DNA of 64,000 bases from Flaviflagellibacter sp963786225 (GCA_963786225.1 CAWAYQ010000028.1:248001-312000); one strand, 5' to 3'. Positions 26,118 to 34,745 are shown, counted from the first letter of the stretch. Translations and numbers: made by a program. The notes: generated from the sequence alone by a model not told the origin.

Positions 26118-29100
26118 TCACTGGAACAGACCGTTCGTTACATACAGTGCGATGAAATAGTAGAGTACATACAAGACATAAGTTTGCCCGTTGCCTGTAT
26201 AGATCGCGCGCACTGATCCGGCCATGCTTGTTGTAACGTCAGCGACGTCATTCCAGAACGTGCTTGCGAGAGGAACAAGAAGCCGACCGAGAGCGGGATT
26301 GTAGAAAGAGTAGAAGCGGGAAACGTCCCTCCCCCACGCGAGATCGCCAGTTCTCCTGATCTGCGCGTCCGGCCTGCCGTTCCCGATACGGTAGAACAGC
26401 CAGAGGACCGCAAACAGCACCAGAGCAATGACCAACGCCGTGGCCATGACAGGAACGGGGTTCCAGTATCCGTAGATCGTCTCCAGCGACGCGCCTTCCC
26501 AAACCAGGGTGGAAGCAAAGTAAGGATCGATCGCCACGGACACCGGCTCGATCAGAAGCTTCGGGTAGAACGACAGGACAAAGATCGCCGCGACCAGGAC
26601 GAACTGGGGAACCAGGAGGGCCAGCGGCGCGTCCCGAACGGCCCGGTGCTCCAGCCTTCGCGCGCCGAAAAAGACGGCGTAGGCCAATCTGACCATGTAG
26701 AGAATGCCAACGAAGGTCGCGAGAACACCAAAGGCGGCGAGGCCGTACCAGCCCTTGTCAGTCATGGCGCTGAGCAAAAGCCATTTGCCGCCGAACCCCA
26801 TTAGCGGCGGCAACCCGGACATGGCGACGAGGGCGACCGCGACAAGAGCGAAGGTCCAGGGCATGTTCCGGGCGAGACCGCCGGTGTTGTCGATCAGCCT
26901 TGTGCCGGTGCGCAGGATCACACCGGCGACCGCGAGGAACAGGATGCCTTTGACCAGCAGATGGTTGGCAACCAGATAAAGTGCGGTCACCCAGCCGAGA
27001 TGGCTCATCAGAGCGATGGCGGTGACGATGTAACCGAGCTGGCTCATGCTCGAATAGGCGAGCATGCGCTTCATGTCGCTCTGATGAAGCGCCATGAAAG
27101 CGCCCGCGGTGGTGGTCACCAGGCCGATCCAGCCCATGAGATGGGCGAGATCGAGCCCGATCTCGGACCGTATTGACAGATAGGTGCCGACCAGGAGGCC
27201 GAAGATCGCCACCTTGCTGATGACCGCGGACAGGATCGCGGACAAATCGTCGTCCGCTTCCGCGTAGGTGCCGGGCAACCAGACATGTACACCCAAAGCA
27301 CCTGCTTTGATGAGAAAGCCGATCGCCAGAAGGACGAAAGAAGGTGCCACGGCAGGACCGGCCGCACCCAGTGAGGCCAGATCGATTGTCCCGTTCGCCG
27401 CATAAGCCAGGGCGAAGCCCGCCAACAGGAAAAAGGCGGACGCCAGCGAGAACAGCAGATAGCGCAACGCATCCGGACCGGCGTTCGGCCCCCGGGCGAT
27501 CAGGAAATAGGACGACAGGGTGATGATTTCCCAGCCGAAGAAGAACTCGAGGCTGGTCGATGCACGGAGCAAGGCCGGCACCGAGAGCAACATCACCGCC
27601 AGCAGCGGATAGAATCCCGGCCGTGGATCGTCACGATAGAGGCTGGCCGACGCCACCACGACCGCTCCTGTCACGAGAAGAGCGGAGAAGAGATAGTTCA
27701 GACCGCCAAGGCCACTTGTCAGCCACGCGCCACCAATGCCTACGGTGGCAAGCATCAGCAGGCATTTGATCCGCGCGGGGAGTCCGTCGAAAGCGTAGAG
27801 AAGCGCACCGGCGCACATGGGCGCAAATAGCCAGAACGAAGCCGCGCCAGAAGAAATCGCCGCCAGATAGCCGCTTGCGAACAGCAGCACAGCGCTGGCA
27901 GCCAGCGGTACCCGGTGCAACAGCTCCAGGTTCGCTCCGGCCTCCCCCCTCGAGGGACGCAAGGCATAGCCGAACCAGCGGAACATATACGCCGCCTCCA
28001 GCAAGGAACCGACCAACACCACGGCGATCCAGACATTTTGCCCAGCAAGGCCAAGGATCATCACCAGTTGCCATTTCGCCCAGAAGCCCGGGAACGGCGG
28101 CAAGCCGACAATAGCCGCCACGAACACGGCAAACAGGACCAACAGATAGGGACGCCCGGAAAGCGCGGACCAGTCTTCGGTGAGCTCGCGTTCGACGACG
28201 CCGCTGAGCCAGAACAGGCCGGCCTTGGCGAAGAGGTGATTGACGAACAGTCCACCGATAACCAGCGCCAACGCTGATTGCGCCCCAAGCTGCTCCAGCA
28301 GTGCAAGAGCCAGTGTGAGAAGCCCCATCTGGCCAATCGACGAATAACCCAGCAGCCGCTTCGCGTTGGTCTGCCTGAGCCCGATCAGATTGGAAAACAG
28401 GAAGGTCAGTCCGCCCGATACCGCGATGAAAGCGAGATGGTTCTCAAACAGCGGCAGCAATTTCAGAAGCGCGAAGAACACGCCGCCGGACACGCCCACG
28501 GAAACGAGTGCTGCCACGCCGCTCGGCGCGGTCTCATAGACGTCGAGCCCCCATCCATTGGCTGGAAATGGCTTGAGCTCGATCAAGAGGCAGGCAAGCA
28601 CGAACAGCAGCGCGGTCACGCCGATCGGCCCACCTATCAGCGCCCGCTGCTCCAACATCTCGTCGATATTCAGCGTGCCGACGACGTAATAGAGAAGGGC
28701 CGTGCCGAGCAGGAAGAAGGTTGAGGCCAGCACGGTGGCCATGACGTATTTGAAGCCTGCGGACAAAGCGGCGGATGTCTGCCCCAGGCTGAGCAGCCCA
28801 TAGGTCGCGATCGAGACGATCTCGAGAAAGACGAACAGATTGAACAGGTCGCGGGTCATCACCATGCCGTCGATGCCCATGACCAGGATCAGGTAGAGCA
28901 GCATCGCGGCATAGCTGTCGCGCAGGCGGGGCCAGAGATGCAGCGCCCCAAGCAGCGCCATTACGTTGAGGCTGAGCGCGAAGAAGCCTTCCCACAGCCC
29001 GAAGCGGAGATTGATCGAGTATGGCGGCACCGCCCCCCCGGTCAGGATCTCGATCGCCGGCGCGCCGTTCAGGAGGCTGAGCATAGACACGCCGCAAATG

Positions 29101-29237
29101 ACGGCCAGCCCCGCGAGCGCGAAGAAGAACGCGAAAGGCAGCCACGCCTTGTTGAGGCTGTAGAGCAGCGGAATGAGGAAACCGCCGCCCAATCCCAGAA
29201 TGAAGATGTTCAACGGATGGAAGAGGCCGCCTACCAT
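26118..29237 (-). CDS. Double antiporter subunit: two fused MrpD/NuoN-like modules
   Basis: 1039 residues from ATG 29237 (7-nt overlap with mnhC). Two consecutive Nuo-like antiporter domains. In the first: LFNLFVFLEIVSIATYGLLS with the helix-5 Glu, LIELKPFPANGWGLDVYETAPSG with the helix-7 Lys, and RLLGYSSIGQMG. In the second, beginning near residue 540: SLEFFFGWEIITLSSYFLIA (Glu), FLIKAGALGVHVWLPGTYAEA (Lys) and RMLAYSSMSQLGYI. Each domain has about 14 helices and would form one proton/cation channel. This corresponds to MrpD plus a second copy fused in one chain, like the separate H and H' subunits of archaeal Mbx/Mbs complexes. Last gene of the antiporter operon. Confidence 0.88.
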   Translation of the reverse strand: MVGGLFHPLNIFILGLGGGFLIPLLYSLNKAWLPFAFFFALAGLAVICGVSMLSLLNGAPAIEILTGGAVPPYSINLRFGLWEGFFALSLNVMALLGALHLWPRLRDSYAAMLLYLILVMGIDGMVMTRDLFNLFVFLEIVSIATYGLLSLGQTSAALSAGFKYVMATVLASTFFLLGTALLYYVVGTLNIDEMLEQRALIGGPIGVTALLFVLACLLIELKPFPANGWGLDVYETAPSGVAALVSVGVSGGVFFALLKLLPLFENHLAFIAVSGGLTFLFSNLIGLRQTNAKRLLGYSSIGQMGLLTLALALLEQLGAQSALALVIGGLFVNHLFAKAGLFWLSGVVERELTEDWSALSGRPYLLVLFAVFVAAIVGLPPFPGFWAKWQLVMILGLAGQNVWIAVVLVGSLLEAAYMFRWFGYALRPSRGEAGANLELLHRVPLAASAVLLFASGYLAAISSGAASFWLFAPMCAGALLYAFDGLPARIKCLLMLATVGIGGAWLTSGLGGLNYLFSALLVTGAVVVASASLYRDDPRPGFYPLLAVMLLSVPALLRASTSLEFFFGWEIITLSSYFLIARGPNAGPDALRYLLFSLASAFFLLAGFALAYAANGTIDLASLGAAGPAVAPSFVLLAIGFLIKAGALGVHVWLPGTYAEADDDLSAILSAVISKVAIFGLLVGTYLSIRSEIGLDLAHLMGWIGLVTTTAGAFMALHQSDMKRMLAYSSMSQLGYIVTAIALMSHLGWVTALYLVANHLLVKGILFLAVAGVILRTGTRLIDNTGGLARNMPWTFALVAVALVAMSGLPPLMGFGGKWLLLSAMTDKGWYGLAAFGVLATFVGILYMVRLAYAVFFGARRLEHRAVRDAPLALLVPQFVLVAAIFVLSFYPKLLIEPVSVAIDPYFASTLVWEGASLETIYGYWNPVPVMATALVIALVLFAVLWLFYRIGNGRPDAQIRRTGDLAWGRDVSRFYSFYNPALGRLLVPLASTFWNDVADVTTSMAGSVRAIYTGNGQTYVLYVLYYFIALYVTNGLFQ

Positions 29238-29602
29238 TTCGACTCCGTGAAGGCATCGATCGAAAGGGTTCCCTTGGCCTGATACAGGCGTATGGCGTAG
29301 GCCAGCATGACCGCAGTGACGCAAAGCCCGATGACAATGGCCGTCACGACGAGGGCGGATGGAACGGGATCGACGGCGCGTGTTGCCGCCTCGGAGGCAC
29401 TGAGGGCTTCATCGAGGATGGGGGCCGTGCCGCCGGTGATGTAGCCGGTTGCGACCATCACGATGTGAAACCCGGTGTCGATCAGGGAAAACCCGATGAT
29501 GATGCGCAGGATGTTGCGATGGGTAAGTACGCCCCACAAGCCGATCAGGGCCAGGCCGAAGCCCGTTGCCAGGAGAATGTTCGAAACCGGCAGATCAAAC
29601 AT
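29231..29602 (-). CDS. mnhC: Mrp antiporter subunit C (NuoK-like)
   Basis: 123 residues, three transmembrane helices, NuoK/MnhC family: NILLATGFGLALIGLWGVLTHRNILRIIIGFSLIDTGFHIVMV is the characteristic first half with the membrane Asp replacing the usual Glu region, followed by DPVPSALVVTAIVIGLCVTAVMLAYAIRLYQ. Works with the large antiporter subunits in monovalent cation/proton exchange. Starts 21 nt after the mnhB stop and overlaps the next gene. Confidence 0.9.
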   Translation of the reverse strand: MFDLPVSNILLATGFGLALIGLWGVLTHRNILRIIIGFSLIDTGFHIVMVATGYITGGTAPILDEALSASEAATRAVDPVPSALVVTAIVIGLCVTAVMLAYAIRLYQAKGTLSIDAFTESKW

Positions 29603-29623
29603 CTGACCCTCCGAACGTCCGGT

Positions 29624-30328
29624 TCAGGTGCGAAACTGGTCGATGATGACGCTGAGTTCCGCACCAACCTTGATGCCGAGCAAAATCGATATGAGAGGTA
29701 TGGCACCGGCGCTGAAAAGGGCGCCGAACTCGCCGAGCGGAAGAATGCGGTTGTCGAGAAATCCGCCCGCCAGGATCAGCCCCAATATGCCGATCAAGAC
29801 ATAGAACACGCCCGCAAGGGATTCCGTGAGGCTGAGCAGGTCGAGGTTCAGAGGCGAGCCGGAACTGGCCAGCAGCAGCAGCATGACTCCGGATGCCACG
29901 ACGGCGCCGCCCTGGAAGCCGCCGCCTGCCGAGATGTGGCCATGCATGATCACATAGGCGCCGAACACGAAGATCAGCGGCAGTAGAACTTCTGTGCCGC
30001 TCTTGACCAACTCGCTAGCCGGCTTCCGCTTCTCCTCGGCCAGGTCGTATGGACTGTCCGCTTTGTCCACCCCCCTGCTCAACAGCAACCCGACGCTTGC
30101 CGCGACCATGAAAAGAACGGCGACCTCGCCGAGGGTGTCGAACCCACGAAAGGTGATCAATATGCCGGTAATGACATTCGGCGCGCCGAGTTGGTCGGGG
30201 CCGTTCGTGACATAGTGCGCAGCCAGAGGGCGCAGGGTCTGGCGTTCATTATAGTTGATGGCCACGCTGGCAAAGATCAGGCCGATCATCGCCACCGCCA
30301 GCAGGGTGAAGCCGCCGCGGCGTATCAT
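29624..30328 (-). CDS. mnhB: Mrp antiporter subunit B with N-terminal MbhE-like segment
   Basis: 234 residues. The first ~90 carry a two-helix segment ending in PNVITGILITFRGFDTLGEVAVLFMVA, the signature of the MrpA C-terminal/MbhE piece; the rest is MnhB (FGAYVIMHGHISAGGGFQGGAVVASGVMLLLLA, GLILAGGFLDNRILPLGEFGALFSAGAIPLI). So MbhE and MrpB are joined in one protein here. ATG at 30328 overlaps the mnhG stop (ATGA). Confidence 0.9.
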   Translation of the reverse strand: MIRRGGFTLLAVAMIGLIFASVAINYNERQTLRPLAAHYVTNGPDQLGAPNVITGILITFRGFDTLGEVAVLFMVAASVGLLLSRGVDKADSPYDLAEEKRKPASELVKSGTEVLLPLIFVFGAYVIMHGHISAGGGFQGGAVVASGVMLLLLASSGSPLNLDLLSLTESLAGVFYVLIGILGLILAGGFLDNRILPLGEFGALFSAGAIPLISILLGIKVGAELSVIIDQFRT

Positions 30329-30669
30329 GATGCTTCCCGATCCGCGCGAGCGGCTTCTTCGTCGCGAAGCGCATCGGTTATTGTCGCCCGAGTCATGGGC
30401 GTGCGGATCGCATGGGCCGCACGCGCAAGCGCATGAGATGAAACCGGATTGGTCATCAGCACGAAATAGATGACGATCAGCAGCTTGAAGGTCCAGTCTG
30501 GATGATAAAAAGCCAGGCCGATGAGAACCAGCATATTGCCGAGAGTGGAGGCCTTGGTTCCTGCCTGAATGCGTGTGTAGGCGTCGGGCATGCGGAGCAG
30601 ACCGAGACCGGCCGAGAATAAGAAGACCGCGCCGGCAAGGATCAGCAGGCTACCGATCAGCTCCGCCAC
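30325..30669 (-). CDS. mnhG: Mrp antiporter subunit G
   Basis: 114 residues, three helices, MnhG/PhaG family: GSLLILAGAVFLFSAGLGLLRMPDAYTRIQAGTKASTLGNMLVLIGLAFY, with the conserved LRMPDxYTRxQAxTK. GTG start at 30669, three bases after the MbhD-like stop; overlaps mnhB by ATGA. Accessory membrane subunit of the antiporter. Confidence 0.92.
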   Translation of the reverse strand: MAELIGSLLILAGAVFLFSAGLGLLRMPDAYTRIQAGTKASTLGNMLVLIGLAFYHPDWTFKLLIVIYFVLMTNPVSSHALARAAHAIRTPMTRATITDALRDEEAARADREAS

Positions 30670-30672
30670 GGC

Positions 30673-30915
30673 TCAGTCCTTCCCATTTTCAGTTTTGCGG
30701 ATGGCGTACAGGAAGATGAATGTCGCGAGGCCTGCCCCGATGGAAGCCTCGGCCATGGCGACATCGGGCGCTGCCAACAGGACGTAGGACACCGACGCGA
30801 ACAAGCTCGCCAACCCGGCGCTGACCATTGCCGCCATGAGGCTGCGCAGGCACACGGCGAGGATGCCGCTGACGAGAATGCTGCCGGAGATCAGCAGGAC
30901 AAGAAGCTCGAGCAT
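30673..30915 (-). CDS. MbhD-like (DUF4040) antiporter subunit
   Basis: 80 residues, three helices: LISGSILVSGILAVCLRSLMAAMVSAGLASLFASVSYVLLAAPDVAMAEASIGAGLATFIFLYAI. This matches the MbhD/DUF4040 segment that in classical Mrp systems is the C-terminal part of MrpA; here, as in archaeal Mbh complexes, it is a separate small subunit. Placed between mnhF and mnhG in the operon with 3-5 nt spacing. Confidence 0.88.
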   Translation of the reverse strand: MLELLVLLISGSILVSGILAVCLRSLMAAMVSAGLASLFASVSYVLLAAPDVAMAEASIGAGLATFIFLYAIRKTENGKD

Positions 30916-30920
30916 GCCGA

Positions 30921-31181
30921 CTACAGCCCCCTCTCCAGATAGCGGGAAATCGCAAGCACCGCGAGGAAGCTGAGAAGTCCGTACACCAGAGCGACGTCGA
31001 TATAGATGAACCGTCCGGACAGGTGAGCGTAGAGAGCGATCAGGGACAACGAGACGACGGTCAGCATGTCGATCGCGACAATACGGTCGACGAGCGTCCT
31101 CCCGATGATCAGGCGTATGACGCTGAACAAGATGCCGAAGGAAATCAGGACCGCCGAAATGCGGATGATGGTGTCAGCCAA
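30921..31181 (-). CDS. mnhF: Mrp antiporter subunit F
   Basis: 86 residues, three helices, MnhF family: FSVIRLIIGRTLVDRIVAIDMLTVVSLSLIALYAH with the conserved GRTxxDRIVAxD motif. The start is TTG at 31181, inside the end of mnhE (8-nt overlap) and behind a GGAGG-like sequence. Required accessory membrane subunit of Mrp antiporters. Confidence 0.9.
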   Translation of the reverse strand: MADTIIRISAVLISFGILFSVIRLIIGRTLVDRIVAIDMLTVVSLSLIALYAHLSGRFIYIDVALVYGLLSFLAVLAISRYLERGL

Positions 31182-31695
31182 AGACCGCCTCCAGATGCTT
31201 CTCGAATGGCCCAGCGATCATTCGCGTGGTCTCGTCCGTGTCCATCGTTTTGATGTCGAGCCAGTGGATGAAGAGCGTGTCGCCGTCTAATTCCACCACC
31301 AGAGATCCCGGAGTGAGGGCGATGGAATTGGCGAGCGCCAGACGGCCGATGGGCGATTTCAGGCGCGTCTTTATCTTGATGATACCCGGCCGAACATCGA
31401 TCCGCGGCGAGTATACGTAGCGCATGACATTGATGTTCGCCCGTACCAGTTCGACGAAGAAGACGATGGTATAGGCGATGAAATGGTATAGCACGTGCGG
31501 CGACAGACGTATCTGGTGCCACGCGTCACTACGACGGAAGAACGTGTAAGAAAGTGCGGCGCAAATCACGATTCCAGCGGCTATGACATCAAGCTGCAAA
31601 GTCGAGTTGACCGCCAGCCATACAACAAAGAGCACCACCCCCAGGGCTAACAGCCCCTGACGGGAATTCGGATGACTTGGTCTCTCGCTAGGCAT
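31174..31695 (-). CDS. mnhE: Mrp antiporter subunit E
   Basis: 173 residues from ATG 31695. Two N-terminal membrane segments, then the MnhE domain (FFVELVRANINVMRYVYSPRIDVRPGIIKIKTRLKSPIGRLALANSIALTPGSLVVELDGDTLFIHWLDI). First subunit of the antiporter set, 51 nt downstream of nhaC in the same direction, so the two antiporters are probably co-transcribed. An in-frame start 12 codons upstream is possible. Confidence 0.92.
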   Translation of the reverse strand: MPSERPSHPNSRQGLLALGVVLFVVWLAVNSTLQLDVIAAGIVICAALSYTFFRRSDAWHQIRLSPHVLYHFIAYTIVFFVELVRANINVMRYVYSPRIDVRPGIIKIKTRLKSPIGRLALANSIALTPGSLVVELDGDTLFIHWLDIKTMDTDETTRMIAGPFEKHLEAVFG

Positions 31696-31746
31696 AGCCG
31701 CTGTATCAGCCTCCCGTGAGATTTGAGCCAACGCTCTCGACCTAGG

Positions 31747-33249
31747 TCACGGCCTCCGGGCCGCCGAACCACTCTCCCTTCCCTGATCGAGCGGATCGAT
31801 CACGGGGGATATTCCGGCCGAGGTGCGCAGCATGCGTAATCCGACATATGCGAATGTGATCGCCAGCACTGGGCTCGCCAGGTTGAAAACCGCATAGGGG
31901 GCGTAGCTGAATGTGGGAATCCCAAGCGTCGCCGCCATGTAGGCGCCGCAGCTGTTCCACGGAATCAGCGCCGATGTCGGGGTGCCGGCGGCCGCAACCG
32001 TACGCGACAGAACGACCGGCGCGATGCCGCGCCCTTCGAAAGCGCGCTTGAACATCCGCGCAGGCAGAACGATCGAGATGTACTGATCGGCCGTGATGAT
32101 GTTGGCTGCTATCACCGAGGCGACCAAGGAGGTGATGAGGGCTCCGACGGATTTCGCCGCGTTGATAATCGGTGTGATCAGGCGGTCCAGAACACCCGCC
32201 TTCTCGACGACGCCGCCGAAGGCGAGCGCCGCGATGACCAGCCAGATCGTGCTCAGCATGCTGGCCATGCCGCCGCGCGACACCAGCAAATCGATCGATG
32301 GGGTGCCGGTCGCCCCCCTATATCCGGAGGCCAGAGCAAGCCACACTCCCTTGAGGAGGGCGAGCCCCACCGGCAGATCCTCGTCCGCCCCCGAAAACGC
32401 GATCACGCGCTCGGGCGCCACGAACACCGCGAGAACGCCGCCCACGAGTGCGCCGATAAAGATCGTCGTGAACGGCGGGATCTTGAACAGCGCGAGACCG
32501 ACCACGACCACGAGCGGCAGGAAGAGCACCGGTGAAATGCTGAATGCGCTTTCGATTGCGAGCATCTTCTCGCTGGCGTCGAAGGCGCCGGGGCTACCAA
32601 GCAGGGCAAAGAAGCCCAGCGCGATCGCGACCGCGAGCCCCGATGTCAAAGCCGTCTCCCGGATGTGCTGGTACAGGTCGACGCCGGCGACCCCAGCCGC
32701 CAGGTTCGCCGAATCCGAGAGCGGCGACGAGGTGTCGCCGAAATAGGCGCCGGAAATAATCGCAGCGGCGGTGATTGCCGGATCCAGCCCCATGTTCAGC
32801 GCAATGCCCATGAGGCCAATGCCGATCGTGCCGACCACTGTCCAGGAACTGCCGATGCAGGCCGAGATCAGGGCGCACACGGCAACTGCGGTCATGTAAA
32901 AATAATTCGGATTGAGGATTTGCAGTCCGTAATAGACCATCGCCACGAGCGTACCGCTCAGAGCCCAGGTGCCGATCAGCGCTCCCACCGCCAACAGAAT
33001 AAAGATTGCGCCGATTCCAGAACTGACGCTGGCCGACGCGGCCTCGTGGAGCGCAGCAAGCGAATGGCCCCGGCGCCACGCGATCGCGACTGCGATCATC
33101 GTGGCGACGATGAGCGCGACCTGACTGGGCCCACCTGCCCCCGCGTCACCGAAGAGATAATAAGACAATCCGACCAGCAGGATGAGGCCGGCGATCGGGA
33201 TAATCGCCTCCGCATTTGAGAGCGGCTGGGGCTGGTCAGGCCGGACCAT
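31747..33249 (-). CDS. nhaC: NhaC-type Na+/H+ antiporter
   Basis: 500 residues with about 11-12 membrane segments. NhaC family features: AVGALIGTWALSGTLVAMVYYGL, ISACIGSSWTVVGTIGIGLMG, AIISGAYFGDTSSPLSDSANLAAG, and ANIITADQYISIVLPARMF, VAAAGTPTSALIPWNSCGAYMAATLG. It exchanges Na+ for H+ and sits directly upstream of the Mrp-like operon, so the locus carries two distinct pH/sodium systems in tandem. ATG at 33249. Confidence 0.95.
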   Translation of the reverse strand: MVRPDQPQPLSNAEAIIPIAGLILLVGLSYYLFGDAGAGGPSQVALIVATMIAVAIAWRRGHSLAALHEAASASVSSGIGAIFILLAVGALIGTWALSGTLVAMVYYGLQILNPNYFYMTAVAVCALISACIGSSWTVVGTIGIGLMGIALNMGLDPAITAAAIISGAYFGDTSSPLSDSANLAAGVAGVDLYQHIRETALTSGLAVAIALGFFALLGSPGAFDASEKMLAIESAFSISPVLFLPLVVVVGLALFKIPPFTTIFIGALVGGVLAVFVAPERVIAFSGADEDLPVGLALLKGVWLALASGYRGATGTPSIDLLVSRGGMASMLSTIWLVIAALAFGGVVEKAGVLDRLITPIINAAKSVGALITSLVASVIAANIITADQYISIVLPARMFKRAFEGRGIAPVVLSRTVAAAGTPTSALIPWNSCGAYMAATLGIPTFSYAPYAVFNLASPVLAITFAYVGLRMLRTSAGISPVIDPLDQGRESGSAARRP

Positions 33250-33608
33250 GTCTTCAATCCTGACAAGTAATCAATCTTGCCGGAGAACATTGTTGGCCGC
33301 AATAGACGTAGACTACCGCAACCACGCATCAAAAAATGTTTGGTGCCGACTACGGTTAGAGGCTTTCTTCGTCGTCTGACGGCACCTCGTTCGCTGCAGG
33401 TGCTCGCCAGTGATAGCGACCGGTCGGGAAGAGCAACTCCCCCCTTGCAGACGGCGTCGCCACTACGAAGATGCCCAGCGACGGCTCGGCTCGGTGACAC
33501 ACTTCTGGCCCCGTATCGCCGCCGAATAGCCGGTGAAAGTTCAGCCTCTCACCACACTGACCGTGTGAGATTGCGTGGTCCATTGATGGATTGATGGAAG
33601 GAAAACCA

Positions 33609-33986
33609 ATGCGCACGATTGCAGTTCTAGCAGCGGGGGCCTCCCTCGCTTTCGCCATGGCGGCCAATGCGCAAGCACCGTCAACACAGCAACCCGCTCC
33701 TCAGCCTCCCGCCGCTGCTCCGGCGGCTCCTTCTGCCGCCCCGGCGATTAAAAGGGTTGATGTCGTAGACATCAAAGAATTGCCGGAGGCCGCGCAAACC
33801 CAGGTCAATGAAGCGGTGGCGCAGGATAATAGCGGAGCCAATATTCAGAGCCTGCGGAGTGCGATTGACGGTACCCCCCAGATCAAATCCGCGCTTGAAG
33901 CTAAGGGCCTCGCTTCGGCGAATGTCATCGCAGCGCGAATGGGTCCGGATGGCACATTAACCCTCGTCACCAAGAAGGCTAGCTGA
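33609..33986 (+). CDS. Small exported protein, Ala/Pro-rich N-terminus
   Basis: 125 residues from ATG 33609, preceded by GGAAGG at good spacing. Signal peptide (IAVLAAGASLAFAMAANAQA), then a Pro/Ala/Gln-rich linker and a small domain: RVDVVDIKELPEAAQTQVNEAVAQDNSGANIQSLRSAIDGTPQIKSALEAKGLASANVIAARMGPDGTLTLVTKKAS. Similar small exported proteins of unknown role are frequent in Rhizobiales. Not recognised beyond that; no link with neighbours is evident. Confidence 0.75.
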   Translation: MRTIAVLAAGASLAFAMAANAQAPSTQQPAPQPPAAAPAAPSAAPAIKRVDVVDIKELPEAAQTQVNEAVAQDNSGANIQSLRSAIDGTPQIKSALEAKGLASANVIAARMGPDGTLTLVTKKAS

Positions 33987-34245
33987 CGTTCAGTTCGGAA
34001 GTTCGCCAATGACAGCGCCCACTCGAAAAGGGCCCCCTTTCGAGACCGGGCAACACTCGTACCCACGCGGCCGCCGCGCCCGGCGGCGGTCACTTCACGA
34101 TGCGCGTTCAAAATAAACAAACCCATCGAACAAGCGACGGGCGGTGCGACAGAGAGCGCCGTAAAGTGCCCTTACCTCGCCGCTGCCGGTTCCTTCGACC
34201 TCCGCATCGACCAGCTACCGTTAAGATGCGCGTGACCGACAGCAT

Positions 34246-34272
34246 CTATAGTGGTGCCGCACACCACTATAG
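34246..34272. promoter_or_regulatory. Perfect palindrome, candidate operator
   Basis: Two 11-bp arms (CTATAGTGGTG at 34246-34256 and its exact complement at 34262-34272) around a 5-nt centre. It lies in the 376-nt gap before the Ser/Asn-repeat gene, 22 nt upstream of a promoter-like site, with no U-run after it, so a regulator-binding site is more likely than a terminator. The octamer TAGTGGTG recurs at 43781-43788 beside an imperfect inverted repeat. Otherwise this gap holds only a weak hairpin at about 34022-34045. Confidence 0.5.
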
Positions 34273-34294
34273 CGCTCGAAATCTCCGTCGCCGG

Positions 34295-34320
34295 GGAATA
34301 ACGCGTCTGCGTCTGCCGTT
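34295..34320 (+). promoter_or_regulatory. ECF-type promoter of the Ser/Asn-repeat gene
   Basis: GGAATAA (-35 like, GGAAT at 34295-34299) and CGTT (34317-34320) separated by 17 nt, 42 nt before the ATG at 34363. The same combination is found twice between the ECF sigma gene and the subtilase gene, with spacers of 16 and 17 nt. The form GGAA(C/T)-N16/17-CGTT is known for alphaproteobacterial ECF and EcfG sigma factors. Confidence 0.6.
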
Positions 34321-34362
34321 CTCACTTGGGCCGATACGGGCCCTTAAACGTGGAGAAATGCC

Positions 34363-34716
34363 ATGCAGACGAGATGGAAACTTCCCGCCGCGGTGACTCT
34401 TGCGGCTGCCGCCCTCACCATTGGCAGTGCGAAGGCGGCGCCGGCCGAACCGGATCTCGGCCGGATCATGTCCTATGAGCGGCAGGGCACCGAGGAGGCG
34501 CTGCGCGAACTCCTCGGCGAAAGCAAAAAGCCGAGCGAGGAGCGCTTGCACGTGGCGGGCAATTCGTCCTCGAACAGTTCCTCCAACAGTTCGTCAAACG
34601 GCTCCTCGAATTCGTCGTCGAACTCATCTTCGAACTCATCTTCGAACTCCTCCTCGAACTCGTCTTCGAATTCGTCGTCCAACAGTTCGAGGGGACGCGG
34701 CAGAGGCAGAAGGTGA
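34363..34716 (+). CDS. Exported Asn-Ser-Ser-Ser repeat protein
   Basis: 117 residues. Signal peptide (LPAAVTLAAAALTIGSAKA), a short conserved-looking segment (EPDLGRIMSYERQGTEEALRELLGESKKPSEERLHVAG), then eleven copies of the tetrapeptide Asn-Ser-Ser-Ser (one with Gly) from residue 67, and a basic tail (RGRGRGRR). Codons vary between repeats, so the tract is selected as protein, not just slipped DNA. Ser/Asn-rich linkers of this kind are flexible and could be exposed or modified. Function unknown. Controlled by the promoter-like site above and ended by a strong terminator. Confidence 0.75.
   Translation: MQTRWKLPAAVTLAAAALTIGSAKAAPAEPDLGRIMSYERQGTEEALRELLGESKKPSEERLHVAGNSSSNSSSNSSSNGSSNSSSNSSSNSSSNSSSNSSSNSSSNSSRGRGRGRR
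34561..34692 (+). repeat. Tandem 12-nt repeat encoding NSSS
   Basis: Eleven tandem 12-bp units (consensus AACTCGTCTTCG with synonymous variation) inside the exported repeat protein. Adjacent units near 34620-34645 are identical, so copy number could change by slippage while keeping the frame. Confidence 0.85.
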
Positions 34717-34745
34717 ACGGAGTAATCCACACCGGAACGCAGGAA

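Noticed and set aside
34561..34692. Tandem repeats considered as a CRISPR-like array
   Set aside because: Units are 12 bp, contiguous without spacers and in-frame within a coding sequence.
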